Positions 1 to 11,100 of a stretch of DNA of 64,000 nt are shown in pieces; the stretch's first letter is position 1; every line of letters begins with the position of its first letter. The notes under the pieces were generated by a model that was given only the letters and a program-made list of their open reading frames with translations, was not told where the DNA came from and did not search any database. Both the position numbers and the translations under genes were made by a program. Source of the stretch: Talinum fruticosum (Eukaryota > Streptophyta > Magnoliopsida > Caryophyllales > Talinaceae). The stretch covers positions 2,633,001-2,697,000 of the forward strand of contig JAITYX010000021.1 in the NCBI GenBank assembly GCA_021018815.1, written 5' to 3'.

Positions 1-360
1 ATATCCCTCGGAAAACACGACCCCTAACCCGAAGTTAGGAGTGCAAGTGCCCATGAGGACATGGGTCATTACGTGACCTTCCAATTCCCGTGGGCTTAGA
101 AGTGCATGATTCTCGAGCGCGACCTCCTAACCTTAAGTTAGGAGTGCGAGTGCCCATGCGGACATGGGTCTTTACGCGACCTTCTAGCTCCCGTAGGCTT
201 AGAAGTGCATGATTCTCGCTAGGGAACATCCCACGGAGAGCGCGACCCCTAACCTTAAGTTAGGAGTGCGAGTGCCCATGCGGACATGGGTCTTTACGCG
301 ACCTTCTAGCTCCCGTAGGCTTAGAAGTGCATGATTGTGCGTCCTCCGAGAGGTGTTCCT
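1..360. repeat. Hairpin-rich tandem repeat, about 3 copies
   Basis: Three copies of a unit of roughly 100-120 bases start near 18, 119 and 242; copies 2 and 3 are almost identical. Each carries three short inverted repeats: CCTAAC-cttaa-GTTAGG, CCCATG-cgga-CATGGG, and a CTTCTA...TAGAAG pair. Copy 3 is separated from copy 2 by about 22 extra bases. The array runs off the left edge of the window. It lies on the 3' side of the minus-strand gag-protease remnant, so it may be untranslated DNA of that element, but no link is proven. Confidence 0.75.
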
Positions 361-670
361 TTTATGAAGTTAGGCGTACGATTTTTAGCTCCGGAGGCTA
401 AGTTATCGCTTACCGTAACTTCGAAGGATGTCCCCTTTGTGGAGGTGGAAATATGACTTGTTAGCTCCGGAGGCTAAGTCGTTGTTTGACGTCGAGAGAC
501 GTTTCGGCTTCGAAATTATATGCTTCGTTGCGGAAATATTTTTTCGAAGTTACGCAATTTTTATTTTTATTCTATTTCATTTCATTTTTTTTTTTTTTTT
601 GAAGACTCTTGAACCCGACCTCTCACACCGACCCCTAAGACCGACTCCTAAAACCGACTCCTAAAACCTA
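361..670. other. Non-coding DNA with a repeated hairpin motif
   Basis: Contains the sequence TTAGCTCCGGAGGCTAAGT twice (near 389 and 460), a near-palindrome, then a T-rich run around 587-600 and several 'ccgactcctaaaa' repeats at 620-668. No gene is visible. Confidence 0.5.
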
Positions 671-1830
671 TCGCTTGGCTTGTTTGCTTGCTCTCTTCCC
701 TCGGCCCACACTCTCTCCCTCTCGCTGGGCCTGCCCTCACTCGCTCAGCCCACTCTCTCTCTCGCTCTCCCGCGGCTCCCTCTCCCGCCGGGCCTTCTCC
801 CTCCCTCTCGCAGCCCCACCCTCTCGGCTCTCACTCTCTCTTCCTCCCGCTGGGCTCTCTCTCTCTTCTCGCGGCTCCCTCTCCCGCCGGGCCTTCTCCC
901 TCCCTCTCGCAGCCCACCCTCTCGGCTCTCACTCTCTCTTCCTCCCGCTGGGCTCTCTCTCTTCTCGCGGCCCACTAGCCCTCCCCTCGGCTCTCCTCTC
1001 TCTCGGCCCACCTCTCTTTCAAACTCCTCTCCCTCCCGCCTCCCTCTCGTGCTTGCTCTTCCTTCACCCCTGCCCTAGCTGCACGCCCCCTCACTCGCTG
1101 CTGCACCCGCCCTCACGCTGCACTCGACCGGACTGCTCACCGCCGGGACCGACCGCTCAGTCCGACCCCGGTGACGACCCCTCCCCTCACCCTCTCCCTC
1201 ACTCTCGCTCATTCTCCCTCCCTCTCGACCCTCTGTTTCGCTGCCGCTTCCCCCACCCCTCTATCGCGCTCGGCCGGACCTGCTACCCCTCGGACCGACC
1301 ACCTAACCCTAGCCCCGGGACCGAGCGCTCGTCCCGACCCCGGAGCCGACCCCCTCGGCCTCTCTCGCGCGCTCTCGCTCACACTCGGCTCTCTCTCGCC
1401 CGCGGTCTCTCGCTCGGACTCGGTCTTCGCGAGACCGACCCCTCCTCCTCCCTCTCGCTCTCTCGCACTCGCCCTCAGGCTCTCCTGGACTCGGTCCTCA
1501 CGAGACCGACCCCTCCCCTCCCTCTCGCTCTCTCGCACTCTGCCCCTCTCGCTTCTCGCTGGACTCGGTCCTCGCGGGACCGACCCCTCCCCTCCCTCTC
1601 GCTCTCTCGCACTCTGCTCCTCTCGCTTCTCGCTGGACTCGGTCCTCCCGGACCGACCCCCACCCCGACCCCCGAACCCGAGCCCTTCCTCTCACTCCTC
1701 GCTCTCTCACTCGCCAACTCTCTCTCTCTCTTCTTCGCGCGGACCCTGCTGCTCCCGGACCGACCCCGACCCCCGACCCCGAGACCGACCCCCGGACCCG
1801 ACCCCTAGGACCGACCCCCGGACCCAACCT
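671..1830. repeat. C/T-rich low-complexity block with internal tandem repeats
   Basis: About 1.15 kb in which the plus strand is overwhelmingly C and T with scattered G, unlike the AT-rich surroundings. A unit of about 95 bases is duplicated at about 770-960, and a unit of about 85 bases recurs two to three times at about 1,420-1,645. 'gaccgacccc' recurs throughout. Several long open frames exist on both strands, but they are Ser/Pro/Leu/Arg-only translations of the repeat and I do not call them genes. Confidence 0.8.
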
Positions 1831-1859
1831 CTACTGGGATCCTTCCTCAAAACACCCAA

Positions 1860-1900
1860 AAACCTAACAACCCTAACACACTAACCCTAACCCTAAAATT
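1860..1900. repeat. Short telomere-like CCCTAA motifs
   Basis: At the edge of the C/T-rich block 'ccctaac' occurs several times, ending in 'ctaaccctaaccctaaaa'. There are too few units for a telomere. It could be an interstitial remnant or a chance end of the C-rich repeat. Confidence 0.4.
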
Positions 1901-3404
1901 TTAAATTTTTATTTTATATAATGAGTTGGCATATTTTTGGGGAAACATTCCCAACCAATTTTATGCGTAAAGATTTTCGAAGGGGACGGAAAAAATACCG
2001 ACCTCAATTTTAGAGTGAATAAATTGTAGGCTCCTTCGGATGGAAAATATCAGCCCAATTTGTAGCGGGAATGCGATGGCCATGACTCCGTTGGTTGAAA
2101 CATGTTGAGCTTGAATATATCAACTCCTTAATGTGGGCCTTCGTAGGGTGCTTTTGATTGTGCCCAAGTCGTAATTTTACGTTGGAGGTCCTCGTTAGAG
2201 TCTCGTTTGCCTCCGAGCTTGATGTCGTCAAACGACGTCTAGCGTTGGGCTATAGTAACGACCGTGCGCCTTGACGGCCCAAAAATCTTTTTCGTCTTTA
2301 ATTTGCGAACTATCGCTCCCTTCTAGGACATCAAAAATGCGGGCACCCGATTAACCTTTGCCGGAATCCGAAGCTAAGCCGTCGTGGACTGAACCTTGTA
2401 GCGTTGGAGCGGTTTCTTGCTGAACAAAGGTGTTCTTCAAGGGCGTTGACCTTGTGCCTTTTCCGGTAACTTAAGGCTTGAGTGATGTCTCTTAGATATC
2501 CTCTGTGATCTTATGTGATCTTCGCTTGTCGAGTTGCATATGCTCGTAATTTCTTCGTCCAAGAGGCCCTCTTTTGACGAATGCACGCATTTGAAGACCA
2601 TAGTCGATCTCTTCATGCTTGGCCTTTACTTGTCTTATGCTTGGATCTCGCTCTGAATGTCTCACTTTGGAGTCAAGTTCCTTGGCCATATCAATCCCTT
2701 AGGAAGAAGCGCCAAAGGAGGGGAGATCCCCGAGGATGATGGCGTTGGCGAGGATGCCAAAGATGGCTCCGAGGATTGGCCCCCTTTCCATGACTCTTCG
2801 TGGGATATGAGTTATTTTTGACGTCCTGCGTGCCATTATGACTTGATACTCTTTCGTTTTGCTTGAAGTTTTATCTTCGACTGATCTTTGTTTGATGCTT
2901 GTTGGATGCTCACTCAATGCTTACTCGCCTCGTTGCTTCTTTTTATTGTTGCCGATTTTTGCTTTCTCGCCGCTTGGGGTACGTGATCATAGTGGGGTCT
3001 TCTTTGAGTTTTACAACTTGGCTTATCCCGGGGATTGTATTAGCCCCAGTGTTGCCCCAGAATCGGCACAATGAAAACGTACAACGAAAGGAACTAGTAG
3101 GCCTTAGGGGGTCATATCAGCCCCTACTTTTATTCTAACTTTGACAAAGTTAAGAAAATACAACGAAAGGAACCAGGGACTTGGGTGTTCTAGGGGATTG
3201 TATTAGCCCCTACTCATGCCCCCAAGATCGTCTTTAAGTAAAATATGAGACGTAAAGATGCAAAAACTTGCTCATTGTATAGATGAAAGATCGAAGTCCG
3301 TACGTAAGGGAGGAATGTGTGCCCCGTTGAGCGCTTTCGGAAAAGTCGCGTCAATCGCGGGTGATTCCTTTACAAAATCTCTGGGACTTAAACTGGGTGG
3401 GTCT
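1901..3404 (-). other. Non-coding interior of the retroelement
   Basis: Downstream (minus strand) of the protease-like region there is no recognisable reverse transcriptase, RNase H or integrase; only short open frames remain. Two motifs are duplicated about 80-160 bases apart: 'ggggattgtattagcccc' near 3,033 and 3,197, and 'tacaacgaaaggaac' near 3,080 and 3,160. This suggests a large-deletion or non-autonomous element. I found no second copy of the LTR ends here. Confidence 0.5.
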
Positions 3405-4083
3405 TTAAAGAAAGGCCCCCACGCCGGATAATGAGCTTGATGTCTTTGGGAGGTGCAAGCCGGACCTTGACATGATTTTCTCGAGGTGGTGAAGCACACC
3501 ATCATCGTCTCGAAGACTTTGGTTGAGGCTCCGCTTTAGCTTCTTGCCCTTAGGATCACCGTGAGTCCTCCCTCCTCTTTCTCGCTTCTCCATCAAAGGT
3601 CGAAGGCTTGTTATATAGCATTCACGTGCAGTCTTTTGGTCTCCGTAGGTCTCACCTACGGATCCGTCGTCAAGCTCATACTTCATGAGGAGAAGGTATG
3701 GAGCGACGACCGCTTTGATCTGGTTGAGGGTGGGACGTCCAATGATGACGTTGTAGGCGAGGGGGTGTCGATCACTAGGAATTTGACTTCGATGTTTCGG
3801 CCCCGACCTTCTCTCCAACCCCGACCGGTAGGCGGATCATGCCTATGGGGTGTATCGTCCGCCCTCCGAATCCGACGACAGGATTGATGAGGGAGACTAG
3901 ATTCCGAGGGGCATACTTCAGCTGTCTAAGGCATTCCATGGTGATGACGTCTATCGAGCTCCCTGTGTCGATAAGAACCCCGCGGACCATGGCGTCCGAA
4001 ATCTTCGATGTGATGACCAAAGGATCCTCATGTGGGGCGGCCATGCTTTTCAAGTCTTGTTCGCCGAAGGTCACTGTGGGCAC
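3405..4083 (-). pseudogene. Retroelement aspartic protease region, frameshifted
   Basis: Two overlapping minus frames together resemble a Ty3/gypsy-type protease segment. The first (4083-3775) carries the active-site motif DTGSSIDVI and a following hydrophobic segment. The second (3818-3405) continues with the typical 'YNVIIGRPTLNQIKAVV' segment. The switch of frame near 3,780-3,810 breaks the polyprotein. The N-terminal part of a polymerase seems to begin and is then lost. The role would be processing of the gag-pol polyprotein; this copy is not expected to be functional. Confidence 0.75.
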
Positions 4084-4295
4084 CTTCGGTGGTGGAGGTT
4101 GGCCGGTGATCGGGACTTGTTGAGCGCTCCCGAGGTGAGCCTTCCAAGAGGAGAGGGTCGTGCCCCTGCGAATCCCCAGCGATGGTGGCTACAATCTTAG
4201 TAGCATCGTCATCATCATAGTGCTCATAACCCCGCCTTGAAGAACCTCCTTGTGCTCCATGAGTATCTTTTCCGAGGAAGCGATCAATTTGCCCA

Positions 4296-5779
4296 TTATC
4301 CGCCAACTCCCCAAGCGCCTTCTTTAACGCGCGACACTCGTAGTGTTGTGTCCGGTTTGTTCATGAAATTCGCAATATTTGTTGGAAGCTCGCGCTTCGC
4401 AGGAGTGGACATGGGAGGTGGTTTTTGAGCATGGGGTGCCCTTTGATCTCCATCGGAATACTCGGGGGTCGGTGTTGAAGCGGTGGTCAACTTCATTTCG
4501 AGGATTAAATTTTCCATCTCCTCCTTTCTTTCGACCTCATCTCCTTCCTCCGCACGGATCTCCGTGGCCTCGAATAAAGTCGGCCGCCTTTCGGAGTGCT
4601 TACGCCAAGGTGGACACTTTTTGTTCAGCGAGGGAAAATTTGAATCTTCCGCTTCGAGTCCGTTAAGGAAGGCAGTGTAGGCGACTCCATCTTGCAGGTC
4701 GGAGATAAGGAGGGCCTCTCCATGAAACCTTCGGACATAGTCCTTAAGCGTCTCGTTTCTCCCTTGCTTAATCTTGGAGAGGTGGATGCTAGTCTTCTTC
4801 CGCTTGCAACTTGCGATGAATTGTGCGACAAACTTCGCGCATAGCTCTTCGAAGGAAGAGATGCTCCCTTGGGGAAGATTGTTGAACCATTTCTGCGCGA
4901 CTCCCTTCAATGTAGCGAGGAAGAATCGGCAGTAGGTTGCATCGTCTCCGTCCCGAACGTACATGTGGGACTTGTAGTACGCCAAGTGATCTTCGAGGAT
5001 CGGTTGTGCCATTGTATGGATCAATGTTTGGAACCTTTATCTTCTTCATTCGGGAGCATTCATGATCTTCTTCGAAAACGGAGTGTTGAAAGTATTCAGG
5101 TTGGCCTTGAATCGGAGCCGGAGATAGGGACGGTGCGGGGTTGGTGGCATGGAACTTTCACTAGGGAAGGACTCTTCCTCCTCTCGGATCGAGGAGGAGT
5201 GTGCCCGATCCTCTCGACTTCTCGGGACCCTTCGATTTGATCGCTCATGACGCCTTTCTCTTGATCGTTCCCGCTCTCGGGCGGCAGACCGTTCTTGGTC
5301 GCGCCTTGGGGCATTGCGGGCTCGATGAGAATTGCGGCTACGTGTAGCCGATCGTGCGGAGACTAGCGGACCTTCCGCTCCCCGGGGTCTTGGCTCCGTG
5401 TTTGGGGCAAGGGCACCTCCATGATCGTCGAACCAGGCGAACGCCTGCTGTGGGTAGCATAGGGGGTCGAGGCCGTGTGCGAAGTTGCAATGTTCTTGTT
5501 GGCTTTATGGTGAGCTTTCTTTGCGTCGATAATTTCTCGTGCGTCACCTTCTTCGTGACGCCTTGTCGGGAGGGCACTTGGCTGCTCAGGAGCAAGCGCA
5601 GTTGGTGCCTTAGTGGGCCGTGCTAGAGCCGCATGGGAAGGCATCCCGTCCGAGAAGTGGCCAACAGCTGACCTCCCCAGGGGTTGCGCCATACCCGGGG
5701 TTGGGGCGTAGTGGAAGGGCATGATTGGCATGCGCCTGTTCCATGGTGATTCGCACTTGTTCTTGCACTTGTTGTGCAA
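4296..5779 (-). pseudogene. Ty3/gypsy-type gag remnant
   Basis: The main frame (5024-4296, 242 codons) carries retrotransposon gag hallmarks: 'FFLATLKGVAQKWFNNLP', 'FEELCAKFVAQFIAS', and 'LKDYVRRFHGEAL'. Upstream the capsid lead-in 'KKIKVPNIDPYNGTTDP' lies in another frame (5049-4789), so the gene is frameshifted near 4,990. A CCHC-like zinc knuckle (CEFHEQTGH...C) near 4,325-4,385 is also split by a frameshift. The region up to 5,779 has further Pro/Ala-rich open frames in gag-leader position. It is a decayed structural protein of a retroelement. Confidence 0.75.
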
Positions 5780-6016
5780 CGATCGCTTTAAGGGTCTCTA
5801 TTAAGTTTTGGAGAGCCCCTAGGGTGACGTACCCCTCCCACTGGGTGTGGCGGTTACCGGTAGACCGCCGAGATGATTCCGCATCCTCGGGTTGAGGAGT
5901 TTCGCGGGATTGGCCCCGTAGGCATTGAACGATGAGGGTGAGGGACTGGTGGGTTCGTGTCGCGAGTCATCTTGGATCGAGATCGAGTGCCACCGGCGAC
6001 CATATGCTACCTTCCT

Positions 6017-6033
6017 CCCCACGGACGGCGCCA
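6017..6033 (-). other. Retroelement primer-binding site
   Basis: On the minus strand TGGCGCCGTCCGTGGGG begins three bases after the LTR ends in CA. A TGGCGCC start here is the usual form of a tRNA primer site in plant Ty3/gypsy elements. It fixes the direction of the element as right to left. Confidence 0.75.
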
Positions 6034-6036
6034 AAC

Positions 6037-6678
6037 TGTTTCCGGAGAAATCGCGAGTTGATGATGTGGATGATGATTCGGAGAGAGGAAGGATTTACCG
6101 CTTTCGGTTCCGAGGACGTGGCACGATCGATCCGAGTACGAGTGATGACTGCTCGAACTCGCAAAAAGGCGAAGCCCGGGTGGTGGATCCCGGGAACGCC
6201 CTCCGACGCTCAAGTTAGTAATGAACTGAGTTGGAATGGATCGAGGAGATCTTCCTCGATCTGCGTGGGGATTCCTTGGGAGTCGAGAAGTTTTCCAAAG
6301 ATGGAAGTTCTCGGGGATGAATGTGTGCTGATGAACGTTGATGAACGTTATGAATGTAGATGAGAGTTGAGAGCTTAGGAGCTTGAATGATTATCTTCAA
6401 ATGAGATGTCTTGTCAAATGAACATAACATGCCTTGGGATTGGGAAATGGTGAGTATTTATAGGAGATTTTAAAGGGGTAAAATGGTACTTTACCATGGT
6501 TTAGGGAAACCCTAGCCCTAGTGGGCTTTGGGGCTTTACTCGCCCATTAAGGGTTATCTCGGGTCGATTCCTCCTTTATCAACCCGATTAGGCCCAATCG
6601 GCCGGTGACGTGTCGGTTGAGTTTGAACCGTCCGAGAAATACCCGAATCGGATTCAATTAAAAAATTGTGATCAACAA
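6037..6678 (-). mobile_element. 5' LTR of a Ty3/gypsy-type retrotransposon
   Basis: A 642-bp segment with TGTT...AACA termini (minus strand TGTTGATC...CCGGAAACA), immediately followed by the primer-binding site. A TATA box CTATAAATA lies at 6,463-6,455 on the minus strand, about 215 bases into the LTR. No matching 3' LTR was seen to the left, so the element is truncated or extends out of the window. The flank right of 6,678 begins 'atata', a possible target-duplication half. Confidence 0.75.
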
Positions 6679-7295
6679 TATACTCCTTAGTTTGTTAGAA
6701 TTATTAATAAATTGAATTCATAAAAATATTATTTTAAATTATTACGAAATTAATTTGACTTTTATCTAGCATAGGACAGCAAAAAGGAGAAAAGGTTTTC
6801 TAAATTACTTTTGGTATCAAAATTATTAAAAAAGGTACTCTAAATTATTAAAAATCAAGAAATGACAATCAAACAAATTGTTTTTTAAGAATCAAACGAA
6901 TATTAGAAAAAGATGACCGAGAAAAAAATAAAGAACCAGTAAAAGTCAAATAAACTCACTGATAAAATAAAGGAATGCTGGAAATATGTCACACAATTGA
7001 ATTCTGCCGTTGGATGAGGGTTCATCGATTTCCCCCATTAGAAAAAAGTTATTTCCAAAATCATATAAATATAAATTTACTCCCCAAGAAGATTCCCCAA
7101 AAACCCAAAAAGTGTAAACTTTGTGATAAACCAAGGATAATATCAGGAAACTAAACTGTAATAGGAAACTAATTGTATTATCTCTCTTTCTCCCAAGTCG
7201 GTAACTGCCCTTATAATCATACCCAGATCCAATTGTCATCCTCAACGTCAAATTAAGTTAGGATCATCCATAATCACTGATTAATCCACGCAACA
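6679..7295. other. AT-rich intergenic region and upstream of orphan gene
   Basis: AT-rich DNA without a gene. A TATA-like 'catataaatataaa' at about 7,063 lies about 230 bases before the next start codon and may serve that gene. Confidence 0.35.
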
Positions 7296-7685
7296 ATGGC
7301 TGTCATCCCCTGCATTCATGACCAGAAAAGCCACACGCCATCATCTTCCACTCCCGGCGTCCTGATCGTCTGCTGCAACTATCAACTGAAGCAGCGCATG
7401 ATCTTCCACTGTCCAGATGGCCAAGTGTGTGTTACACCATACCGTACTAAAGAACTGGAGCGTACCCAAGCTGGTTGGGAGTGCGAGCCCTTGAACCCCT
7501 GGTGTCCAAAGTGTGCGGCCAACTTCTCCAAACACATTATGAAACACATGGGATTCAACCCCGTAGAGGCCGCCCAGGAGCTCCAACGCATACGGAACCG
7601 AGTGTTCAGAGACGTCCTTGGACTGGAGGCTGATTGCACCGGCTTTGCAGCGGCCGATCGTCAAGTTGCATCCTCAAGTGCTTGA
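7296..7685 (+). CDS. Orphan small Cys-containing protein, 129 aa
   Basis: A single uninterrupted frame starting in a good plant context (caacaATGGC). I do not recognise the family. The protein has Cys and His spaced like a possible metal site: HCPDGQVC at about residues 38-45 and WCPKC at about 69-73, then a likely helix with 'MGFNPVEAAQELQRIRNRVF' near 86-105. There is no signal peptide or membrane segment. Codon use and balanced composition look coding, and no in-frame disruption is seen. It could also be one exon of a larger gene or a fragment of a transposon protein. Confidence 0.55.
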   Translation: MAVIPCIHDQKSHTPSSSTPGVLIVCCNYQLKQRMIFHCPDGQVCVTPYRTKELERTQAGWECEPLNPWCPKCAANFSKHIMKHMGFNPVEAAQELQRIRNRVFRDVLGLEADCTGFAAADRQVASSSA

Positions 7686-8140
7686 ATCGAGCTTTCTAAA
7701 GGTGTTTAGTTCGTAGAAAATTTTAGTGTTTTCACTTAGAATTCATTCCTTTGTAGTCAAGTTGAGGAATATTATGAATTAGAAATTCTCCAACTACCGA
7801 TTTTAATTATCTGCAAGTAACAAAAAAATAGAGATGCAAAAGACATCATGCAACAACTAATTTTCATTGGTCTATGGGATATCAAGAATTCATCTACAAA
7901 TTTAAAGCCCTGGCAATAAATAGTCAATGCCAGACTACTACCCTAGCCATTTTGGGCTAATCAAGAAAGAGCATAACAATGCTTCTCGATCATCTTCCTC
8001 TTCAGTTCCGTTGTCAGAAAAAAGAAAAACTCGTATACCTTTAAGCCTGTTTGTAAATAGAAAACAAAATGCTACAAGAAAAACCTGGATTTCGAAGAGA
8101 ACAGGGCAGAGAAAGAAGAAACTAGTCCTCGAGATTTAAG
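7686..8140. other. Convergent intergenic region
   Basis: Lies between the 3' ends of the orphan gene (+) and the aspartyl protease gene (-). It probably contains both 3' untranslated regions. No further gene is seen. Confidence 0.4.
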
Positions 8141-11100
8141 TCACAATGGCTGGAGTTCTTGCTCCAGAACAACAGCATCGCTATCAACAGGTTTGTATGG
8201 TATATTCGTTTGCTGCCTCCACTTCCAAACAAACCAAACTCCGTAAGCAGATAACCCCAACATCGATACAAAAATGATAGCCATAACCACCCCCAAGTAA
8301 TGCTCTTGCCACCAACTCCTATATCATTCCAAAAAGCCAAAGTCAATATTCACAGCCAGAGACGCTAAAAACTCAAGCTTGTTTTATGTTTCAATTTCAT
8401 CATCATATTGTCCAGTGAGCATGAATTTCCAAGCGAACCTATAGACTAGGGCAGTGATTGAAATTAATTAAACAACTGTTGCCGGTCTTTAAGCAAGACT
8501 ACATCACAAGTCTGCAGAGCCAGAAAGAGCAAAATCCTTCAACATTCATCGGATGCTTCAGGAATTCAAATATACTCTAATCCAGATTCATCTTCATTAT
8601 AATTCACAAGAATAAAATGCAGATGAAGATGTATCGCCGAAGGAATTCTCTATAGATATACTTCCTAAAATTCTAACAGCAGGGATAGCAAAATGCAGAA
8701 TTGCCAACACTACACGCTCACAGAGAGCATGGTGACACTGGTGAAGTTCAACAACAGAGAACCATAGGAGCAGATTCCAGCATTAAGCAAGAATGCTGAT
8801 ATGCACACTAACAAAGTATACAGAGATGGGTAACATGTGTGGGGGAACCAAACCTAAATACGATATTTTCAACACAGAAAGGATGCTTTACCGTTTTGTT
8901 CGTGGCTGAACATTCCACTTCACTAGCTGGTAATTGCCAAAGGTCTCCGGGAGTTGGACACTATGTTCAGCCAAACGAGCAATCATATGCTGCATGAAGA
9001 AAAAAAATTTTAAAAACAAAGAATCAATTTGTTCACATGCATTCTTTTATGTCACCAAACACTAAGTAGACTAACCATGGGCATTTTACCTTTGCAGTTG
9101 CCTGTGGAAAATACTGCGCAGATCGTTCAGGATAAATGGCCCATCTTATCAGGGAACCATCTCCAGTTGAAGTCAAATTAAGCAATTGAACCTGGAAAGC
9201 CACAACATATCTTTCAACAGAGGCTTGGTGACCAAATTACTGGAAACCTGATATGATGAGCACCAGCACCCTCCCTCACCCCAATACACATTAAAAGGAA
9301 CTCATACAGTAAACCATCATGTCACCTGTGAGCTATTGACTCCCAATTCTTGAGCAATGGAGCCAGACAGTTCTGAAATGCGGGGCTCTACGTCTGACAT
9401 CTTTACACTCAACGACATATCAAATGTTATAAATCCAACCTGAAAATCTCCTGAACAAGGAACAAGCAAACAAAAAAGTAAGGTCAACGGCAGAAAAACA
9501 TCGTTGCCTTAATTGCACACTATCATTTTAGGGGAAAAATAAAATTTCCTTTCAAATAAAAAGGAATTTTACTAGCATTGTAGTGATATCTTACCCCTAC
9601 TTTTAATTTTCCAGCTGTAAGCTTTGTTTTAATTATAGAACAAAAATCAAAGTACAGGGCATTTGTAAAAATAGAATTAAATGAACAAATTTGAAACCTA
9701 ATGACACCAATAACCTGCTGGAGCACAGACTTCTGAGCCCACAGACTTCTGAGCCCACAAGCTATTCTTGCATTCTGTCACTTAAATCATGACACAGTAT
9801 ATGCAGTTGCCCTCAAGATGAGCAGAACTCCCCGTTTTTGTTTTTATTTTTTTGGGGGTGAGGGTGGTTTGGAGGGAGGGTTATTTGTTTGTTTCAGTTT
9901 GGAGGGAGGGCTATTTGTTTGTTTCAGTACAACTAGCCATCATCATTCCAATAATCTGTTCATTATAGGTTGAAATACTCACTGAATCCTTCCAAGAAGA
10001 GCTATGTAGATGATATCCTACCAATACCACCACTAATATTAATTCATGTACCCTACCAGAATTTTAAAGGTTGTATTTAGTTCGTAATCTTGCATCCTCT
10101 CCAACATTATTTCCTAATTGAGTAAGTCAATCAGCTACTGTACTTCAGCTAGAAATTTTCATGCCATAAAAGGGACAACTAATTCAAGAAAATTCTTCAC
10201 CAACATACCGGGAATAAGAAAACCTGGTGACCCACTAGGTGCTGGTGCAGGTGGAATCCCAGGCATTGAGACCTCTCCACTTGATGTTGGGGCAGCTGAT
10301 GGGGTAGCTGTCGGGGTATCAGATATATGAAGTCTGTCCCACAACTCAGAACAATTGGTCTTCCAAAATCCAACTTTTGAATTTTCACGGTCATACGTCA
10401 CAAGAGTATTGCGGACAATGATTCCTATTATTATATAGTAACCAGGTCATATGGAATGGTTATTAGAAACAAGTTGAACTCAGGAGAGTAAAGAAAAACA
10501 GATGGCACAAACAATCACGAGATAGCCAATTAATTTAACATTATATACCTCCTAAAAGAGTAGTTGGATCTTTTCCATTCTGAAAAATACCAAGGCAATA
10601 TGCACCAGGGACCTTTGAATGCTGCTCAAAGAAGACACAGGCCAACTAGTTTAGATTCTATCATTAACCAGAAGCACTATTCAGTAAAAGCCAACAGATT
10701 TCACACTGAAGAAATAAGAATCTGTAATGAAATTCTAAAAGTCTAGGAAAAGAAAAAATAATACTAAGATTACCCTAAACAAATAATTTTCTGGCGACAT
10801 CGAATACTTTTGACCATTTCCAAAGACCATGTCAACCGTTGGGAATGTCTTTGAGAGATCTGGGACCCGACTGAAGCAAAAACAAGTACAGTGAACAATA
10901 GGAAACAAAATTCAACTGATCTCTCACTCTAAGTCATTATCAGTATAATAAAATACCTTTCAGCACCAGAAAAGCAAATATCATTGTAGTTTGGGTCAGG
11001 ACCACGGATTTGCTTCAGGGTATGAAGCTCTTTCATGATCTGCATTGGCAGTTGGCAAAAGCAAAGCGACCATAAGATAATAAAACATTTTATGTGGCTT

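Noticed and set aside
675..1808. A 377-codon plus-strand open frame and several antisense frames
   Set aside because: The translations consist almost only of Ser, Pro, Leu and Arg from a C/T-rich tandem repeat. No domain and no start context.
1209..1827. Arg/Glu/Gly-rich antisense open frames
   Set aside because: Mirror images of the same low-complexity repeat.
1860..1900. True telomeric DNA
   Set aside because: Only a few CCCTAA-like units, no array.
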